A stretch of DNA of 64,000 nucleotides. Origin: VXPQ01 sp965232485 (GTDB lineage Bacteria > Bacteroidota > Rhodothermia > Rhodothermales > VXPQ01). The stretch lies in assembly GCA_965232485.1 (NCBI GenBank), contig OZ246975.1, positions 1,240,001 through 1,304,000 on the forward strand, read 5' to 3'. Each line of letters begins with the position of its first letter. The first letter of the stretch is position 1. Below, in pieces: positions 35,911 to 46,008 of the stretch. The notes beneath the pieces are model-generated. The model ran no database searches and was not told where the DNA came from. It was given only the letters and a program-made list of their open reading frames with translations. Made by a program: the position numbers and the translations under genes.

Positions 35911-38214
35911 ATGACGCGGCTGCCCTGGGCCCTTGCGACGGCGGGATTGCTGGGGCTGTTCGGCATGGGACCCGTCCAGGCAGGCATGGGCGCAGCGCAA
36001 TCGCTCCCCGTCCCGGCGGACCGCCGCGGCGACGCGGCGATCGTGCGCGGCGTGGTTACGGACTCCTCGAACGGCTTGCCCTTGCCCGGAGCCAATGTGC
36101 TGCTCCGGGACAGCGCGGGAATCGTCCGGGGAAGCGCGGCGAACCGGGACGGATTTTACCTGATCGCGGAGCTGGCCCCCGGCGCGTATCGCCTCCAGGC
36201 GAGTTTCATAGGCTTCGACGCGCATACGGACACGCTAATCGTTGAGGCAGGCGCAAGAATAACCCGTCATATCGCGTTGACGCCCGGCGCAACCGCGCTG
36301 AGCGAGGTAATCATTGGCGCCGAAAGCGGGGCGGGACGCATGCAGGGCGGCCTGCAGACTGTCCGCTCCGCAGGCATCCGGCGCATTCCCGCGCCCGACG
36401 CGGGCGGCGATCTGGCGTCCTGGCTGCAAAGCCTGCCGGGCGTCGTGGCCCTCGGAGACCGGGGCGGGCAACTCTTCGTGCGAGGCGGCACGCCCGCGCA
36501 AAACCTCGTGCTGATGGATGGGCTGACCGTCTGGCAACCCTTTCATATCGTGGGATTCTTTTCGGCGTTTCCGCACGACCTCGTGTCCACCGCCGATTTT
36601 TATGCGGGAGGATTCGGAGCGCGCTACAACGGACGCATTTCTTCCGTCGTAGACGTAACCATGCGAGACGGCGACATGCAACGCTTTGCGGGCGCCGCCT
36701 CCGTGAGCCCGTTCCTGGCGAGCATGCGCGTCGAAGGACCCCTCCGCAAGGAAACCCTTTCCTTCCTCGGCTCCGCCCGCATGTCTGTCATCGAAGAGGC
36801 CGCGCCGATCTTTCTGGCGCAATCCCTGCCCTTGCGTTTCGGGGATGTGTTTCTGAAACTCACGTCGGCGGGCGGCGCCCAGAGCCGGTGCAGTCTGTCG
36901 GCGCTGCACACGTTCGACCGGGGCGCCATTGACGTGGATCAGAAAAATCCGGGGGATGTTTTTCGATGGAGCAACACGGTCGCGGGCGGACGCTGCATTG
37001 CATTTCCGGCAAACACCTCCTCCATGCTCGAACTGGTGGGCGGGGCGTCGTATTTCAACAACGCCGTGGAACAGTCCATGCAGCCCGAACGCGCCTCCGA
37101 CGCCCTGGAAATAAACACAAAGATCAACCTGACCGCGCCCTGGCGGGGCAGACCGCTGCGCCTGGGTGCGTTTGCCCGGGCCAACTGGCTGAAATATGCG
37201 CTGGGCGAACAATTCCAGAACCTGCGCGCCAACAAAGATTTGCTCATAGGCGCGGGGGCGTACGCGGAACTGGAAACAACCATCGGCGAAAACATATCCG
37301 TTACCCCCGGCCTCTCCGCCACCTTGTATCCCAAACCATACAAGCCCGTGCTGGAACCCCGCCTGCGCGTTTCCTGGCGGCGCCGACCGCACCGCACATT
37401 TCACGGAGCGCTGGGCGTATACCGGCAAACCGTCACGGGAATCAACGACGAACGAGACGCCGGATCGGTGTTCACGGCATGGGCGCCCGCGCCCGTCCGC
37501 GGCGCGCAAGCGCAGGCGGTGCACTTGTTGATCGGATGGGAACAGCAGATCGGCGCAACGCTTCGCCTCGCCGCGGAAGGGTACCACAAGCGGCTGCGCG
37601 ACATACCCGTGCCGATTCTCAGCGCCATTGCCCGCTTCACGACGCCGCTCACGCTGGCCGACGGACGGGTCTACGGCGCGGATATCCGCCTGGAATTCCA
37701 GCGCGGCCCCCTCTACGGATATGCAGGCTACGGCCTGGCGAATACCTCGTACCATGCCCCCGACGGAAGTTTCGGCGCATGGTTCGGCGAAAATATCGCG
37801 CGCTACGATCCGCCGCACGACCGCCGCCATCAGGCAAGCGTCGTGATCGGCGTGGAACGACGCAAATTCGCCGCAAGCGTACGGTGGCAATTCGGTTCTG
37901 GCCTGCCCTTTACCCGCGTACTGGGCTTCGACGACGTTATTGCCCTGCGCACGCTCGTCGATGTGCGCGAAGCGGCCCGGCGGCCCCGCGTGCTCTTCGA
38001 ACGCCCGTGGAACGGACGTCTGCCCACGTACCACCGGCTGGACCTGTCTCTTGAACGGCGCTTCAACGTGGCGGGCGCCCCGCTGAGCGTACAGGCCGGC
38101 GCCATCAATGCGTACGACAGAACCAACCTGTTCTATTTCGACGTGTTTCGCGTGCGCCGCGTCGATCAATTGCCCATCGTCCCGTTCGTCGCCCTGCAAA
38201 TCGAGTGGCCGTAA
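35911..38214 (+). CDS. TonB-dependent receptor with carboxypeptidase-like regulatory domain
   Basis: A 767-residue outer-membrane receptor. A signal peptide (about 1-30) is followed by a CarboxypepD_reg-like domain (VRGVVTDSSNGLPLPGANV, residues about 45-125), a plug domain (LQSLPGVVALGDRGGQLFV) and a beta-barrel. It imports a substrate using proton-motive force relayed by TonB. It is not of the SusC class and is close in plan to the receptor at 61864. Its stop TAA shares a base with the ATG of the DUF4249-like gene, so the two are coupled. The partner pattern is that of receptor/DUF4249 pairs in Bacteroidota; the substrate is unknown. Confidence 0.9.
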   Translation: MTRLPWALATAGLLGLFGMGPVQAGMGAAQSLPVPADRRGDAAIVRGVVTDSSNGLPLPGANVLLRDSAGIVRGSAANRDGFYLIAELAPGAYRLQASFIGFDAHTDTLIVEAGARITRHIALTPGATALSEVIIGAESGAGRMQGGLQTVRSAGIRRIPAPDAGGDLASWLQSLPGVVALGDRGGQLFVRGGTPAQNLVLMDGLTVWQPFHIVGFFSAFPHDLVSTADFYAGGFGARYNGRISSVVDVTMRDGDMQRFAGAASVSPFLASMRVEGPLRKETLSFLGSARMSVIEEAAPIFLAQSLPLRFGDVFLKLTSAGGAQSRCSLSALHTFDRGAIDVDQKNPGDVFRWSNTVAGGRCIAFPANTSSMLELVGGASYFNNAVEQSMQPERASDALEINTKINLTAPWRGRPLRLGAFARANWLKYALGEQFQNLRANKDLLIGAGAYAELETTIGENISVTPGLSATLYPKPYKPVLEPRLRVSWRRRPHRTFHGALGVYRQTVTGINDERDAGSVFTAWAPAPVRGAQAQAVHLLIGWEQQIGATLRLAAEGYHKRLRDIPVPILSAIARFTTPLTLADGRVYGADIRLEFQRGPLYGYAGYGLANTSYHAPDGSFGAWFGENIARYDPPHDRRHQASVVIGVERRKFAASVRWQFGSGLPFTRVLGFDDVIALRTLVDVREAARRPRVLFERPWNGRLPTYHRLDLSLERRFNVAGAPLSVQAGAINAYDRTNLFYFDVFRVRRVDQLPIVPFVALQIEWP

Positions 38215-39095
38215 TGTCCGCAACGCTCCGAACATATTTGCTGGCCGCGTGCCTGGCCGGCGCCCTGATTTCCGGAGGATGCACCGAAGCCTTCGATCCT
38301 TTTCAGGAGAACGAACGGCATTTTTCGATCTACGGATACCTGAACGCCGCCGCCGATACGCAATTCGTCGCCATTACGGCCCTGCGCAAGTTCGTCGCCC
38401 CCGATGCGGGACCCCTCGACGCCGCCGTCACGCTGGAGGACCTCGAAACCGGAGAAACCACGCGATGGCGGGATTCGCTCTTCCGCTTCTCGAACGGCGG
38501 CGAAGGGCATGTTTTCTGGTCGAAGGAAGCCGTGCAGCCGGGAGGGCGGTACCTTTTTACGGTAACCAGATCGGACGGCGCAGCCAGTTCGACGACCGTG
38601 CGCATGCCGACGTCCTTTCCAGACCCGGATCTTCGCACCAACCTTATTCCGTTTTCTCCCCTGCCCCCGCCGCGCCTGCAAAACATCGGGCTTCGGGGAA
38701 TCGAAAAGCTGGTCGATCTCCGCATCGTATACACGTTGCGCACAGCCGAAGGCGGCGTCAGCGAACCGATCACGCTGTCCTATGTAGACCAAGTGCGCCC
38801 AAGGGGCGAGAATCGGCTGGCCCTCGCATTCGACGCCTACGGAGACATCGCCGCGCTTTTTCCCGGCAGCTGCCCGCAGGCGCTGAGCGCCAAAGTCATT
38901 GTGGGCGGCGGCACTTCGGACTGGCCGGATTTCTTCCGCATGGACGACGAAATGCTGGCCAATCCCGATCTCACCACCCAAGTCCGGAACGGCATGGGTT
39001 TTCTGGGCGGCGCCATCCGATGGGAGCGCCCATGGCCGGGACTGGTCGGATTGCTGGCAGGCAGAAGAGCCCAGTGCCAGAGCAGGAGGAGGTAA
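38214..39095 (+). CDS. DUF4249-like outer-membrane lipoprotein
   Basis: A 293-residue lipoprotein (lipobox ALISGGC, Cys23). The start is fixed by overlap with the receptor stop; the frame extends three codons further upstream but without reason. It begins with an Ig-like strand pattern (FSIYGYLNAAADTQFVAITA, TLEDLETGE) as in DUF4249 proteins, which accompany TonB receptors and are thought to help capture substrate at the cell surface. The C-terminus (GLLAGRRAQCQSRRR) is unusually basic. The family call is by pattern and context. Confidence 0.68.
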   Translation: MSATLRTYLLAACLAGALISGGCTEAFDPFQENERHFSIYGYLNAAADTQFVAITALRKFVAPDAGPLDAAVTLEDLETGETTRWRDSLFRFSNGGEGHVFWSKEAVQPGGRYLFTVTRSDGAASSTTVRMPTSFPDPDLRTNLIPFSPLPPPRLQNIGLRGIEKLVDLRIVYTLRTAEGGVSEPITLSYVDQVRPRGENRLALAFDAYGDIAALFPGSCPQALSAKVIVGGGTSDWPDFFRMDDEMLANPDLTTQVRNGMGFLGGAIRWERPWPGLVGLLAGRRAQCQSRRR

Positions 39096-39099
39096 CTCC

Positions 39100-39555
39100 C
39101 TATCTCCCTTTTTTCGTTTTGATCTCGATCACCCCGTTCGCTCCGCGCGATCCGTAAATAGCCGTGGACGCGGCGTCCTTGAGCACATTGATCGACTGAA
39201 TGTCGTGCGTATTGATGTGCGAGGTGAATGGATCGATGGCGAGCGGAATGCCGTCCAGCACAATGAGGGGGTCGTTGCTGCCCTGAATCGAGTTTACCCC
39301 TCGAATCGTGATGCGTCCGTTGACCACATGTACGCCCGCCACGCGCCCCTGGATCAACTCGGCGATGGTCGCCGTCGGATTCTGCTCCAGCAGTTCGGAA
39401 ACGTCAAGGGTGGTCACGGCCCCGGTAGACGCTTCTTTTTCGGAATCGCCAAGCGCGCCGCCACTGCCTTGCACCCCTCTGGAACCGGCGCATCCGCCCA
39501 GAATCAGCGCGCTCGCCGCAAGCAACATGCATACTGCGTTTGTCCCTTTCGCCAT
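39100..39555 (-). CDS. Stand-alone TonB plug-domain lipoprotein
   Basis: A 151-residue lipoprotein (lipobox ALILGGC, Cys22) starting at the ATG at 39555, which has AGGAGG at normal spacing. After a short linker it contains only a plug domain: ELIQGRVAGVHVVNGRITIRG, DPLIVLDGIPL, and the terminal STAIYGSRGANGVIEIK seen in SusC plugs. No barrel follows. It may form part of a receptor complex, regulate a barrel, or bind ligand. It lies downstream of the fructan locus but behind a terminator and with its own ribosome-binding site, so it may be a separate transcript. Confidence 0.82.
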   Translation of the reverse strand: MAKGTNAVCMLLAASALILGGCAGSRGVQGSGGALGDSEKEASTGAVTTLDVSELLEQNPTATIAELIQGRVAGVHVVNGRITIRGVNSIQGSNDPLIVLDGIPLAIDPFTSHINTHDIQSINVLKDAASTAIYGSRGANGVIEIKTKKGR

Positions 39556-39651
39556 AATCTTGCCTCCTGTGTGATGCAAAGCCCTGCCATTGAGACGTTG
39601 CAAAGCGCATAAGGTTGTCGAAAAAGCGCAAAGACCCGGAACGCTTTATGC

Positions 39652-39687
39652 AAAAAGCCCGCCCGGAACCAGGTCCAGACGGGCTTT
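39652..39687 (-). terminator. Rho-independent terminator after susD
   Basis: On the minus strand AAAGCCCGTCTGG pairs with CCGGGCGGGCTTT around an 8-base loop and is followed by a run of Ts. It lies 32 bases past the susD stop and ends the fructan-locus transcript. Confidence 0.78.
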
Positions 39688-39718
39688 CGCATAAAAATTC
39701 GCCTTGCGGCCGCAGAAA

Positions 39719-41296
39719 TCAGTAACCCGGATTCTGCGTCAGATTCGGATTCGCATCGAGCTGGGTCTGCGGGATCGGGAACAGCACGAGGTGCCCGTCA
39801 AGTCTTTCCTTGAAATCCCAGGGGGCGGTGAACTTGCCCGCGCGGACCAGGTCCTGACGGCGGCGCGCCTCGTACGTCAACTCGAAAAGCCGTTCGTCCA
39901 TGATCCGGTCGCGCATGGACGCCTTGTCCGGATAATCGGTCAGGGAAATGGGCTTGTCCGGGTCGAAAGCGCGTTCGCGCACGAGGTTGATCAGATCGAT
40001 CACTTCCTGGGTCGGACCGTTGAGTTCGTTCAGCGCTTCGGCCTTGATCAGATACATTTCGGACAAACGCCACCAGCCGTAATCATTGCCATGATTGCCG
40101 CCGGCGTTATCCACGTCGAAAGGAAACTTCAGAATGCGAATGCCTTCCCCTTCCGTGGCGTCTTCCACGTTGTTGATTCCCGGCGTGAAAATGAGCGGAT
40201 TGTCCTGCCGATCGTTCACTTCCTCGCCCGTCTCGTAATTGACGGCCTGCCCGATCAGGAAAATATCCTTTCGCACATCGTCGTCGTCGAACGCATTGTA
40301 CACATGGGCAAGCGTCGAAAAGCCGTTCCATGGGCTCGGGGTCCCCTGATTGTAATGCAAGGCGCGGTGCGGGAAGTTTACGCCCAGCCCCGGCTGGCTC
40401 AGGTGCTGTATTTCCATGACGAACTCGGGGGAATTTGCGTTTGCCACCGCAAAATTTCCGTGGAAATCGGAAAGCAGGCTGTACATGCCCGAGTTGATCA
40501 CGGCGTCCGCCGCCGCAATGGCGCTCTGGCAATCGCTCTGGCTGCATGGATTCGATCCTGTTACGTTGATTTCGGAACTGGTCTTGGTGAACACGTTCCC
40601 GTTGAGATACAACGTCGCCAGCATGGCGTTGGCGGCTCCTTGCGTAATGCGGCCCTGATTCGAGCCACTCCACTGGGCAGGCAAATCGGGTACGGACGCC
40701 TTCAACTCGCTGACCACGAAATTATACACCGTGGCCCGGGATTCGGTCGCAGGCGGATTCTCTGCATCGATCACGAATTCGTCATCGCCTACGATAGGCA
40801 CATTGCCGAAAAGGTCCAGAAGCAGATAATAATAAAAAGCCCGGAGCGTACGGATTTCCGCATTGAGCGCGGCGTCCGTGTTGCCGGATTCTTCGAGAAT
40901 CTGGAGCAGGCCGTTCGCCCGGGCAATGCCCGTGTACGATTCGATCCAGGCGCCGTTCAGGTCGGAAAGGCCGGGATCCCAGGTATGCCGGTGAATCGCC
41001 AGCCAGCGCCCCCCGTCGAACCAGTCGGAGCCGCGGGTGGGCACCAGCGTTTCGTCGGAGCTGACCTGACTCAGGTTGTGATAATTCCAAAGCAAGGCCC
41101 GGAACAGGGAATACACCGGGGCAAGCGCCGAAATGATCTGTTCGTCCGTCTCGTAGAACTGATCCGGCGTAACGATGCCGAACGTGTCCTCGCCGAGGTC
41201 CGTGCACCCGTGCAGCACGAGGGATGAGGGAACGAGGAGCGTGAGCACCAGAATTCCCGTAAGCAGTCGCGGTCTGCGGGATATGAAATCTTTCAT
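39719..41296 (-). CDS. susD: SusD/RagB-family glycan-binding lipoprotein
   Basis: A 525-residue surface lipoprotein (lipobox LVLHGC, Cys31) that pairs with SusC and delivers oligosaccharide to it. The N-terminal TPR-like half has IRTLRAFYYYLLLDLFGNVPIV and the C-terminal half has WWRLSEMYLIKAEALNEL, ERLFELTYEARRRQDLVR and a terminal NPNLTQNPGY, all hallmarks of the family. The gene is 87 bases downstream of susC. Context with GH32 suggests a fructan ligand. Confidence 0.95.
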   Translation of the reverse strand: MKDFISRRPRLLTGILVLTLLVPSSLVLHGCTDLGEDTFGIVTPDQFYETDEQIISALAPVYSLFRALLWNYHNLSQVSSDETLVPTRGSDWFDGGRWLAIHRHTWDPGLSDLNGAWIESYTGIARANGLLQILEESGNTDAALNAEIRTLRAFYYYLLLDLFGNVPIVGDDEFVIDAENPPATESRATVYNFVVSELKASVPDLPAQWSGSNQGRITQGAANAMLATLYLNGNVFTKTSSEINVTGSNPCSQSDCQSAIAAADAVINSGMYSLLSDFHGNFAVANANSPEFVMEIQHLSQPGLGVNFPHRALHYNQGTPSPWNGFSTLAHVYNAFDDDDVRKDIFLIGQAVNYETGEEVNDRQDNPLIFTPGINNVEDATEGEGIRILKFPFDVDNAGGNHGNDYGWWRLSEMYLIKAEALNELNGPTQEVIDLINLVRERAFDPDKPISLTDYPDKASMRDRIMDERLFELTYEARRRQDLVRAGKFTAPWDFKERLDGHLVLFPIPQTQLDANPNLTQNPGY

Positions 41297-41383
41297 CGGT
41301 ATTCGGTGGCTATGCGGAATAAAAAACTGGGGTGTGGATGCGATCGGGCCGGGCGGCCATTGCCGTGGCGCTCGGAGGCCTGA

Positions 41384-44300
41384 TCAGAATCCCAGGGCTA
41401 CGCCCACGGTAAAGGTGCGGGAGCGCGGGTAGTTTGTGTAATCGATGCCGATCGTGGCCAATCCGGCATTCGTATTCACCTCTGGGTCGTACCCTTCGTA
41501 ATCGGTGATGGTCAGCAGGTTGTTCGCCGAGAAATAGATCCGGGCGCTGGTCAACTGACTCAGGACCTGCGCCGTGTCGATCGTGTAGCCGATCGTAACA
41601 TTGTCGAGGCGAATAAACGAACCGTCCTCGATCCAGCGCGAAGAATACTTGGCGGCTTCGGTCGTTCCGTCGGGAGCGTCAAGCGCCGCAGCGAGGAAAT
41701 TCTGCCCCTGCGTCACCGCGCTCTTCGTTTCGTAGACCAGTCTCGTGTTGTTGAAGATGTCTACGCCCTGAACTCCCCGGATGAAGAGGCTGAAGTCCCA
41801 GGATTTCCAATCCACGTTGGCGCGGAAGCCGTACGTGAAATCGGGCTGCGCATTGCCGAGAATCATCCGGTCGTCGCCTGTCGGCTCGATCTGTCCGTCT
41901 CCATCGATATCCTGGAATTGCTGTACGCCGCCCTCGACGCCCGTGAAGACCGGGCCGTAAAACGTGCCGAGCGGCTCGCCGGGGAGGATCAGCTGTGCGA
42001 ACGCGTCGGATTGTCCGCGCCCGCTGATCGCGCCCGTGATGATCTGGTCCCGACTGCCCAGGCTCACGACTTCGTTCTGGTTGGCGTTGAACACGCCCCC
42101 GAACGTTACGTTCAGGTCGTCCCCCCGAATGGCTGCGTAATCCAGCGAAAACTCAATGCCCTGGTTCTGCGTCTCGCCTACGTTTTCGATGCGAGTCGGC
42201 ACCGGCGCGGGCTGCGGCACTGGAATTTCCAGCAGCAGATTGTCGGTGTTCTTGACATAGTACTCGATCGAACCCGAGAACTTGCCCGACATCAGGCTGT
42301 AATCCAGGCCAACGTTGATGGAAGAGGTTTCCTCCCACTGCAAGTCCGGATTGGCGAAGTTGATGGGCGCAACGCCCGTAATGGGCATTCCGCCGATTAC
42401 GGCGCGATTGCCCGGATCCGCGCCCAGCTGCGCAAGCGACAGGTAATTGGCGATTTCCTGGCTGCCTACCACGCCCCAACCGGCCTTGAGCCGCAAATCG
42501 TCAAACAGGTCGTTGCCCGCCAGGAAAGACTCCTCGCTGATCCGCCAGGCGCCCGAAACGGCGGGGAACATGGCCCACTTGTTGCCGTCGCCAAACCGGG
42601 AAGAACCGTCGCGACGCAACACGCCGGTGAGGTAGTAGCGCTGACGATAATTGTAGTTGACGCGGCCAAAGAAGGAAATCAGGCGGCTGGTTTCCTTTTG
42701 CGACGTCGGCGGAATCAATTCGGCGCCCGCCTCCAGCGAGTTGTAGCTCAGGGCGTCGGTTACGTAATCCCGCGTTTCCGCCCGGAATTCCTCGAACAGG
42801 AATTCGTTGTGCTCATACCCCGCAAGGAATTCCACCGTATGGTCGTCGGCGAGAATATCGCTGTAGGTGAGATAACTCTGGAACGTTTGCGAGGTGCGTT
42901 CCCGGTTCGCCTGAATGGCGCGTCCGCCGAATTCGGCCCCGACCGGGCTGTTCTTCGGCAGGAAGGTGCGGCGCGTGGCTTGCGAGCGATCCGCCCCGTA
43001 ATTCATTCGGAACGTCAACCCTTCGACAAGATCGATATCCGCCGACACGTTGCCCAGCGAACGAGTCATCTTCGAGAAGTCTTCCACCTGATTGGCCAGC
43101 GCGACCGGGTTGCGCACGGACTGCCTGCCTGCGCCGGTTTCGTACCAGGATCCGTCCGAATTGGCGACCGGAAACGTGGGGTTGTATGCGAATACGTTCG
43201 TGAACAGCGCGCCCTCGAACCCGCCGGTCTCGTTGTACTGCACGAAATCATCCTGATTGAACGAACTCGTAAGATTGATGCCAAGGCGAATCCGGTCGTC
43301 CAGCACGCCAGTGTCGGCATTGAGGCGGGCCGTCAAGCGCTCGAGGCCCGAACTGATCACGGCGCCCTCCTGATTCAGGTAATTGAACGAAGCGCGATAG
43401 TTCGTGCTGCTTGAGCCCCCTGCGAAGGACAAGTTGTGCGAATGCGAAACGCCCGTCTGCGTGACCTCGTCCTCCCAGTTGGTGTCGCTGTTGCCGAGGG
43501 CGTCGAGATTGCTCTGGCCAAGCACGCCGGAGCTGACCTGTTGCTGCACGAACGAGCGATACTCGGCGCCCGAAAGCAGGTCCAGCGCGCGAGCCGCCTG
43601 GGAAGCGGAAACGTATCCCTCGTAATTGACGGTAAGCCGCTCGGAAGAACCGCCTTTCGTGGTAATCAGCACCACCCCGTTGGCCCCGCGGGAACCGTAA
43701 ATCGCCGTGGCCGAAGCATCCTTCAGAATGGTGATGTTTTCGATATCGCCGGGATTGAGCATGTTGAGCGGATTACGTCCCGGGGGAGCAGCGCCGCCCA
43801 CGCCCACGCCGCCCGGCGTAATGGGGCTATTGTCGATGGGCACCCCGTCGATTACGTACAGCGGTTCGTTCGACGCGCTGATAGACGTGCCGCCGCGAAT
43901 GCGGATGTTGAATCCGGCGCCCGGTTCGCCGTTGTTCTGCGTAACGTTCACGCCCGCCACGCGACCGCGAATAAGCTGGTCGGGGGCCGTAACCAGTCCC
44001 TTGCGGGCATTCGTCACGTCGATCGTGGCCACCGACCCGGTTACGTCCTCCTTGCTCTGCGTGCCGTAGCCCACCACGACGATTTCCTCCAGCAGAATTT
44101 CGTCCAGCTGCAACTCCACGTTGATGACCGAGGCGTCCCCCACCGGAATGGACTGGGACAGATAACCGACGAAGGAGAAAAACAGCACATCGTCCGAGTC
44201 GGCCTCAATGCTGTACGTCCCGTCGAGCGCCGAGGTGGCGCCCATCGTCGTCCCTTCTATTACGATGTTGACGCCCGGCAAGGGGATATTCGTCCCGGCT

Positions 44301-44392
44301 TCCGTAACGATACCCGTGACGGTAGCCTGCGAAAAAGCCATGTGCGCTCCAAAGAACGCCAGCAAAATCGGGAGCGGTAGTTTCCTGAGCAT
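41384..44392 (-). CDS. susC: SusC/RagA-family TonB-linked outer-membrane transporter
   Basis: A 1002-residue TonB-dependent glycan transporter. The ATG at 44392 directly precedes the signal peptide (LPLPILLAFFGAHMAFSQ). A CarboxypepD_reg-like domain (VTGIVTEAGTNIPLPGVNI) follows, then the SusC signature VVGYGTQSKEDVTGSV, the plug (YVIDGVPIDN, IYGSRGANGVVLITTKGG) and a large barrel ending in RTFTVGVALGF. With SusD it imports oligosaccharides across the outer membrane. In the 108-base gap before it, TTTTTGC-GATTT-GCAAAAA (44480-44498) could be a weak terminator for the transporter gene upstream. Confidence 0.95.
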   Translation of the reverse strand: MLRKLPLPILLAFFGAHMAFSQATVTGIVTEAGTNIPLPGVNIVIEGTTMGATSALDGTYSIEADSDDVLFFSFVGYLSQSIPVGDASVINVELQLDEILLEEIVVVGYGTQSKEDVTGSVATIDVTNARKGLVTAPDQLIRGRVAGVNVTQNNGEPGAGFNIRIRGGTSISASNEPLYVIDGVPIDNSPITPGGVGVGGAAPPGRNPLNMLNPGDIENITILKDASATAIYGSRGANGVVLITTKGGSSERLTVNYEGYVSASQAARALDLLSGAEYRSFVQQQVSSGVLGQSNLDALGNSDTNWEDEVTQTGVSHSHNLSFAGGSSSTNYRASFNYLNQEGAVISSGLERLTARLNADTGVLDDRIRLGINLTSSFNQDDFVQYNETGGFEGALFTNVFAYNPTFPVANSDGSWYETGAGRQSVRNPVALANQVEDFSKMTRSLGNVSADIDLVEGLTFRMNYGADRSQATRRTFLPKNSPVGAEFGGRAIQANRERTSQTFQSYLTYSDILADDHTVEFLAGYEHNEFLFEEFRAETRDYVTDALSYNSLEAGAELIPPTSQKETSRLISFFGRVNYNYRQRYYLTGVLRRDGSSRFGDGNKWAMFPAVSGAWRISEESFLAGNDLFDDLRLKAGWGVVGSQEIANYLSLAQLGADPGNRAVIGGMPITGVAPINFANPDLQWEETSSINVGLDYSLMSGKFSGSIEYYVKNTDNLLLEIPVPQPAPVPTRIENVGETQNQGIEFSLDYAAIRGDDLNVTFGGVFNANQNEVVSLGSRDQIITGAISGRGQSDAFAQLILPGEPLGTFYGPVFTGVEGGVQQFQDIDGDGQIEPTGDDRMILGNAQPDFTYGFRANVDWKSWDFSLFIRGVQGVDIFNNTRLVYETKSAVTQGQNFLAAALDAPDGTTEAAKYSSRWIEDGSFIRLDNVTIGYTIDTAQVLSQLTSARIYFSANNLLTITDYEGYDPEVNTNAGLATIGIDYTNYPRSRTFTVGVALGF

Positions 44393-44500
44393 GTTTCTAC
44401 GCGAACCGGTTGAGAGAAATACATAACGTGTGCATATCCCGGATAAAATACGCAATTCATCTCGTTTAATCCTCCCCCCTTTTTGCGATTTGCAAAAATT

Positions 44501-45904
44501 TCACCTTGCCTTCGTCAATTTTTTCTCTGGAATGTCCGCATGAAGCCGCTCTTCGAGCGCTTTCAGTTCCGCCGTGCCGACGCCCAGTTTCACCTCCAGT
44601 TCTTCCAGCGACAACCCCTTCGTTTCAGGCATGATCTTGACGGCGAAGAAAAGCTGGAGCGCCATCATGGCGGCGAAGAACGCGAAGGCGAACCCGCCGG
44701 ACGCCTCGGACACGACGGGAAACGTCCAGGAAACGGCGGCGGCCATGAGCCAGTGCGTGAACGAACCAAGCGATTGCCCCTTGGACCGCACCCGGTTCGG
44801 GAAAATTTCCGAAAGAAACACCCAGATCACCGCGCCCTGCGAGAGGGCGAAGAAGGCGATAAACCCGAGCAGGCCAATCAATATGGGCGTCCCCATGCCG
44901 TCGCCGCCGACGAAAAAGGCCCAGGCCACCAGCGCAAGGCAGGCCGCCGTGCCTGCGGAGCCCACGATCATCAAGGGCCGCCGCCCGAACCGGTCGATGA
45001 TAAAGAACGCCGAAATCGTGAAAAGCAGGTTCGTGCCGCCCACCGCCACCGATTGCAGGAGCGCATCGTCGGCGCCGGCGCCCGCCATCCCAAAGATGCG
45101 CGGCGCGTAATACATCAGCGCATTGATGCCGGAAAGCTGATTGAACATGGCGAGCGCCCACGCCAGCATAATCGGGCGGGAATAGCGCTTCTGGAAAAGT
45201 TTGTTGCTCGCCTGTCCGGCTTCGGTCTTCAGCGAAGCAGCGATTTCCGCCATTTCATTGTCTATCTCAACTTCCCCAAGACGGCTCAGGACCGTGCGCG
45301 CCTCTTCGGAACGTCCGCGCTTGACCAGCCAGCGCGGGCTTTGCGGGATGAAAAAGAGCAAGGCGAAGAACAGGGCGGCGGGGACCGCCTCCACGCCGAA
45401 CATCCACCGCCAGGCTGTCCCGTCCGCAATGATCTGGGCCACCACATAGTTGGAGAAAAAGGCCAGCAGAATGCCCGTAACTATATTCAGCTGGCTCACG
45501 GCCACAAGCCGCCCGCGCAACCGGGCCGGCGCTATTTCCGCAATGTACATGGGCGCCACCACGGACGAACCGCCTACGGCTATCCCTCCGAGAAAACGGT
45601 ACAACAAAAAAGCAATCCAGTTGTCCGCCATGGCGCTCCCCAGCGCGGAGACGAAATAAAAAACCGCCAGCGCGATGAGCACGCGATTCCGCCCGTATCG
45701 GTCGGCGGGAATGCCCGCCCCGAACGCGCCGGCGATGGTGCCGATAAGCGCAGAAGCCACCGTGAAGCCCAGCCAGAATTCGTCGAGCCCGAACACCGAC
45801 TCGAGTGCTTCGGTCGTGCCGGAAATCACGGCCGTATCGAAGCCGAAAAGAAGGCCGCCGAGCGCGGCCACGATGGTGCTGAAAAAAACGGTGCGGCGGT
45901 TCAT
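44501..45904 (-). CDS. MFS sugar porter, likely for fructose or short fructans
   Basis: A 467-residue inner-membrane transporter of the sugar-porter class with twelve membrane segments. Signatures are GGLLFGFDTAVISG in helix 1, ADRYGRNRVLI between helices 2 and 3, RFLGGIAVGGSS, PQSPRWLVKRGR before the central loop, GINALMYYAPRIF in helix 7, DRFGRRPLMI, and the end motif PETKGLSLEELE. It takes up monosaccharide or a short oligosaccharide by proton symport. Lying between GH32 and susC/susD on one strand, it probably imports the fructose released by the locus. Confidence 0.92.
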   Translation of the reverse strand: MNRRTVFFSTIVAALGGLLFGFDTAVISGTTEALESVFGLDEFWLGFTVASALIGTIAGAFGAGIPADRYGRNRVLIALAVFYFVSALGSAMADNWIAFLLYRFLGGIAVGGSSVVAPMYIAEIAPARLRGRLVAVSQLNIVTGILLAFFSNYVVAQIIADGTAWRWMFGVEAVPAALFFALLFFIPQSPRWLVKRGRSEEARTVLSRLGEVEIDNEMAEIAASLKTEAGQASNKLFQKRYSRPIMLAWALAMFNQLSGINALMYYAPRIFGMAGAGADDALLQSVAVGGTNLLFTISAFFIIDRFGRRPLMIVGSAGTAACLALVAWAFFVGGDGMGTPILIGLLGFIAFFALSQGAVIWVFLSEIFPNRVRSKGQSLGSFTHWLMAAAVSWTFPVVSEASGGFAFAFFAAMMALQLFFAVKIMPETKGLSLEELEVKLGVGTAELKALEERLHADIPEKKLTKAR

Positions 45905-46008
45905 GACGGGCGAGACGTTCGTTGTTCGTTAACTGAATGCTGTCAGGATTACAGACCGGCAAAACCCGAGAGAGGATTGCGGGCGGCCATCGGGCGGAAG
46001 CAAGCAGG

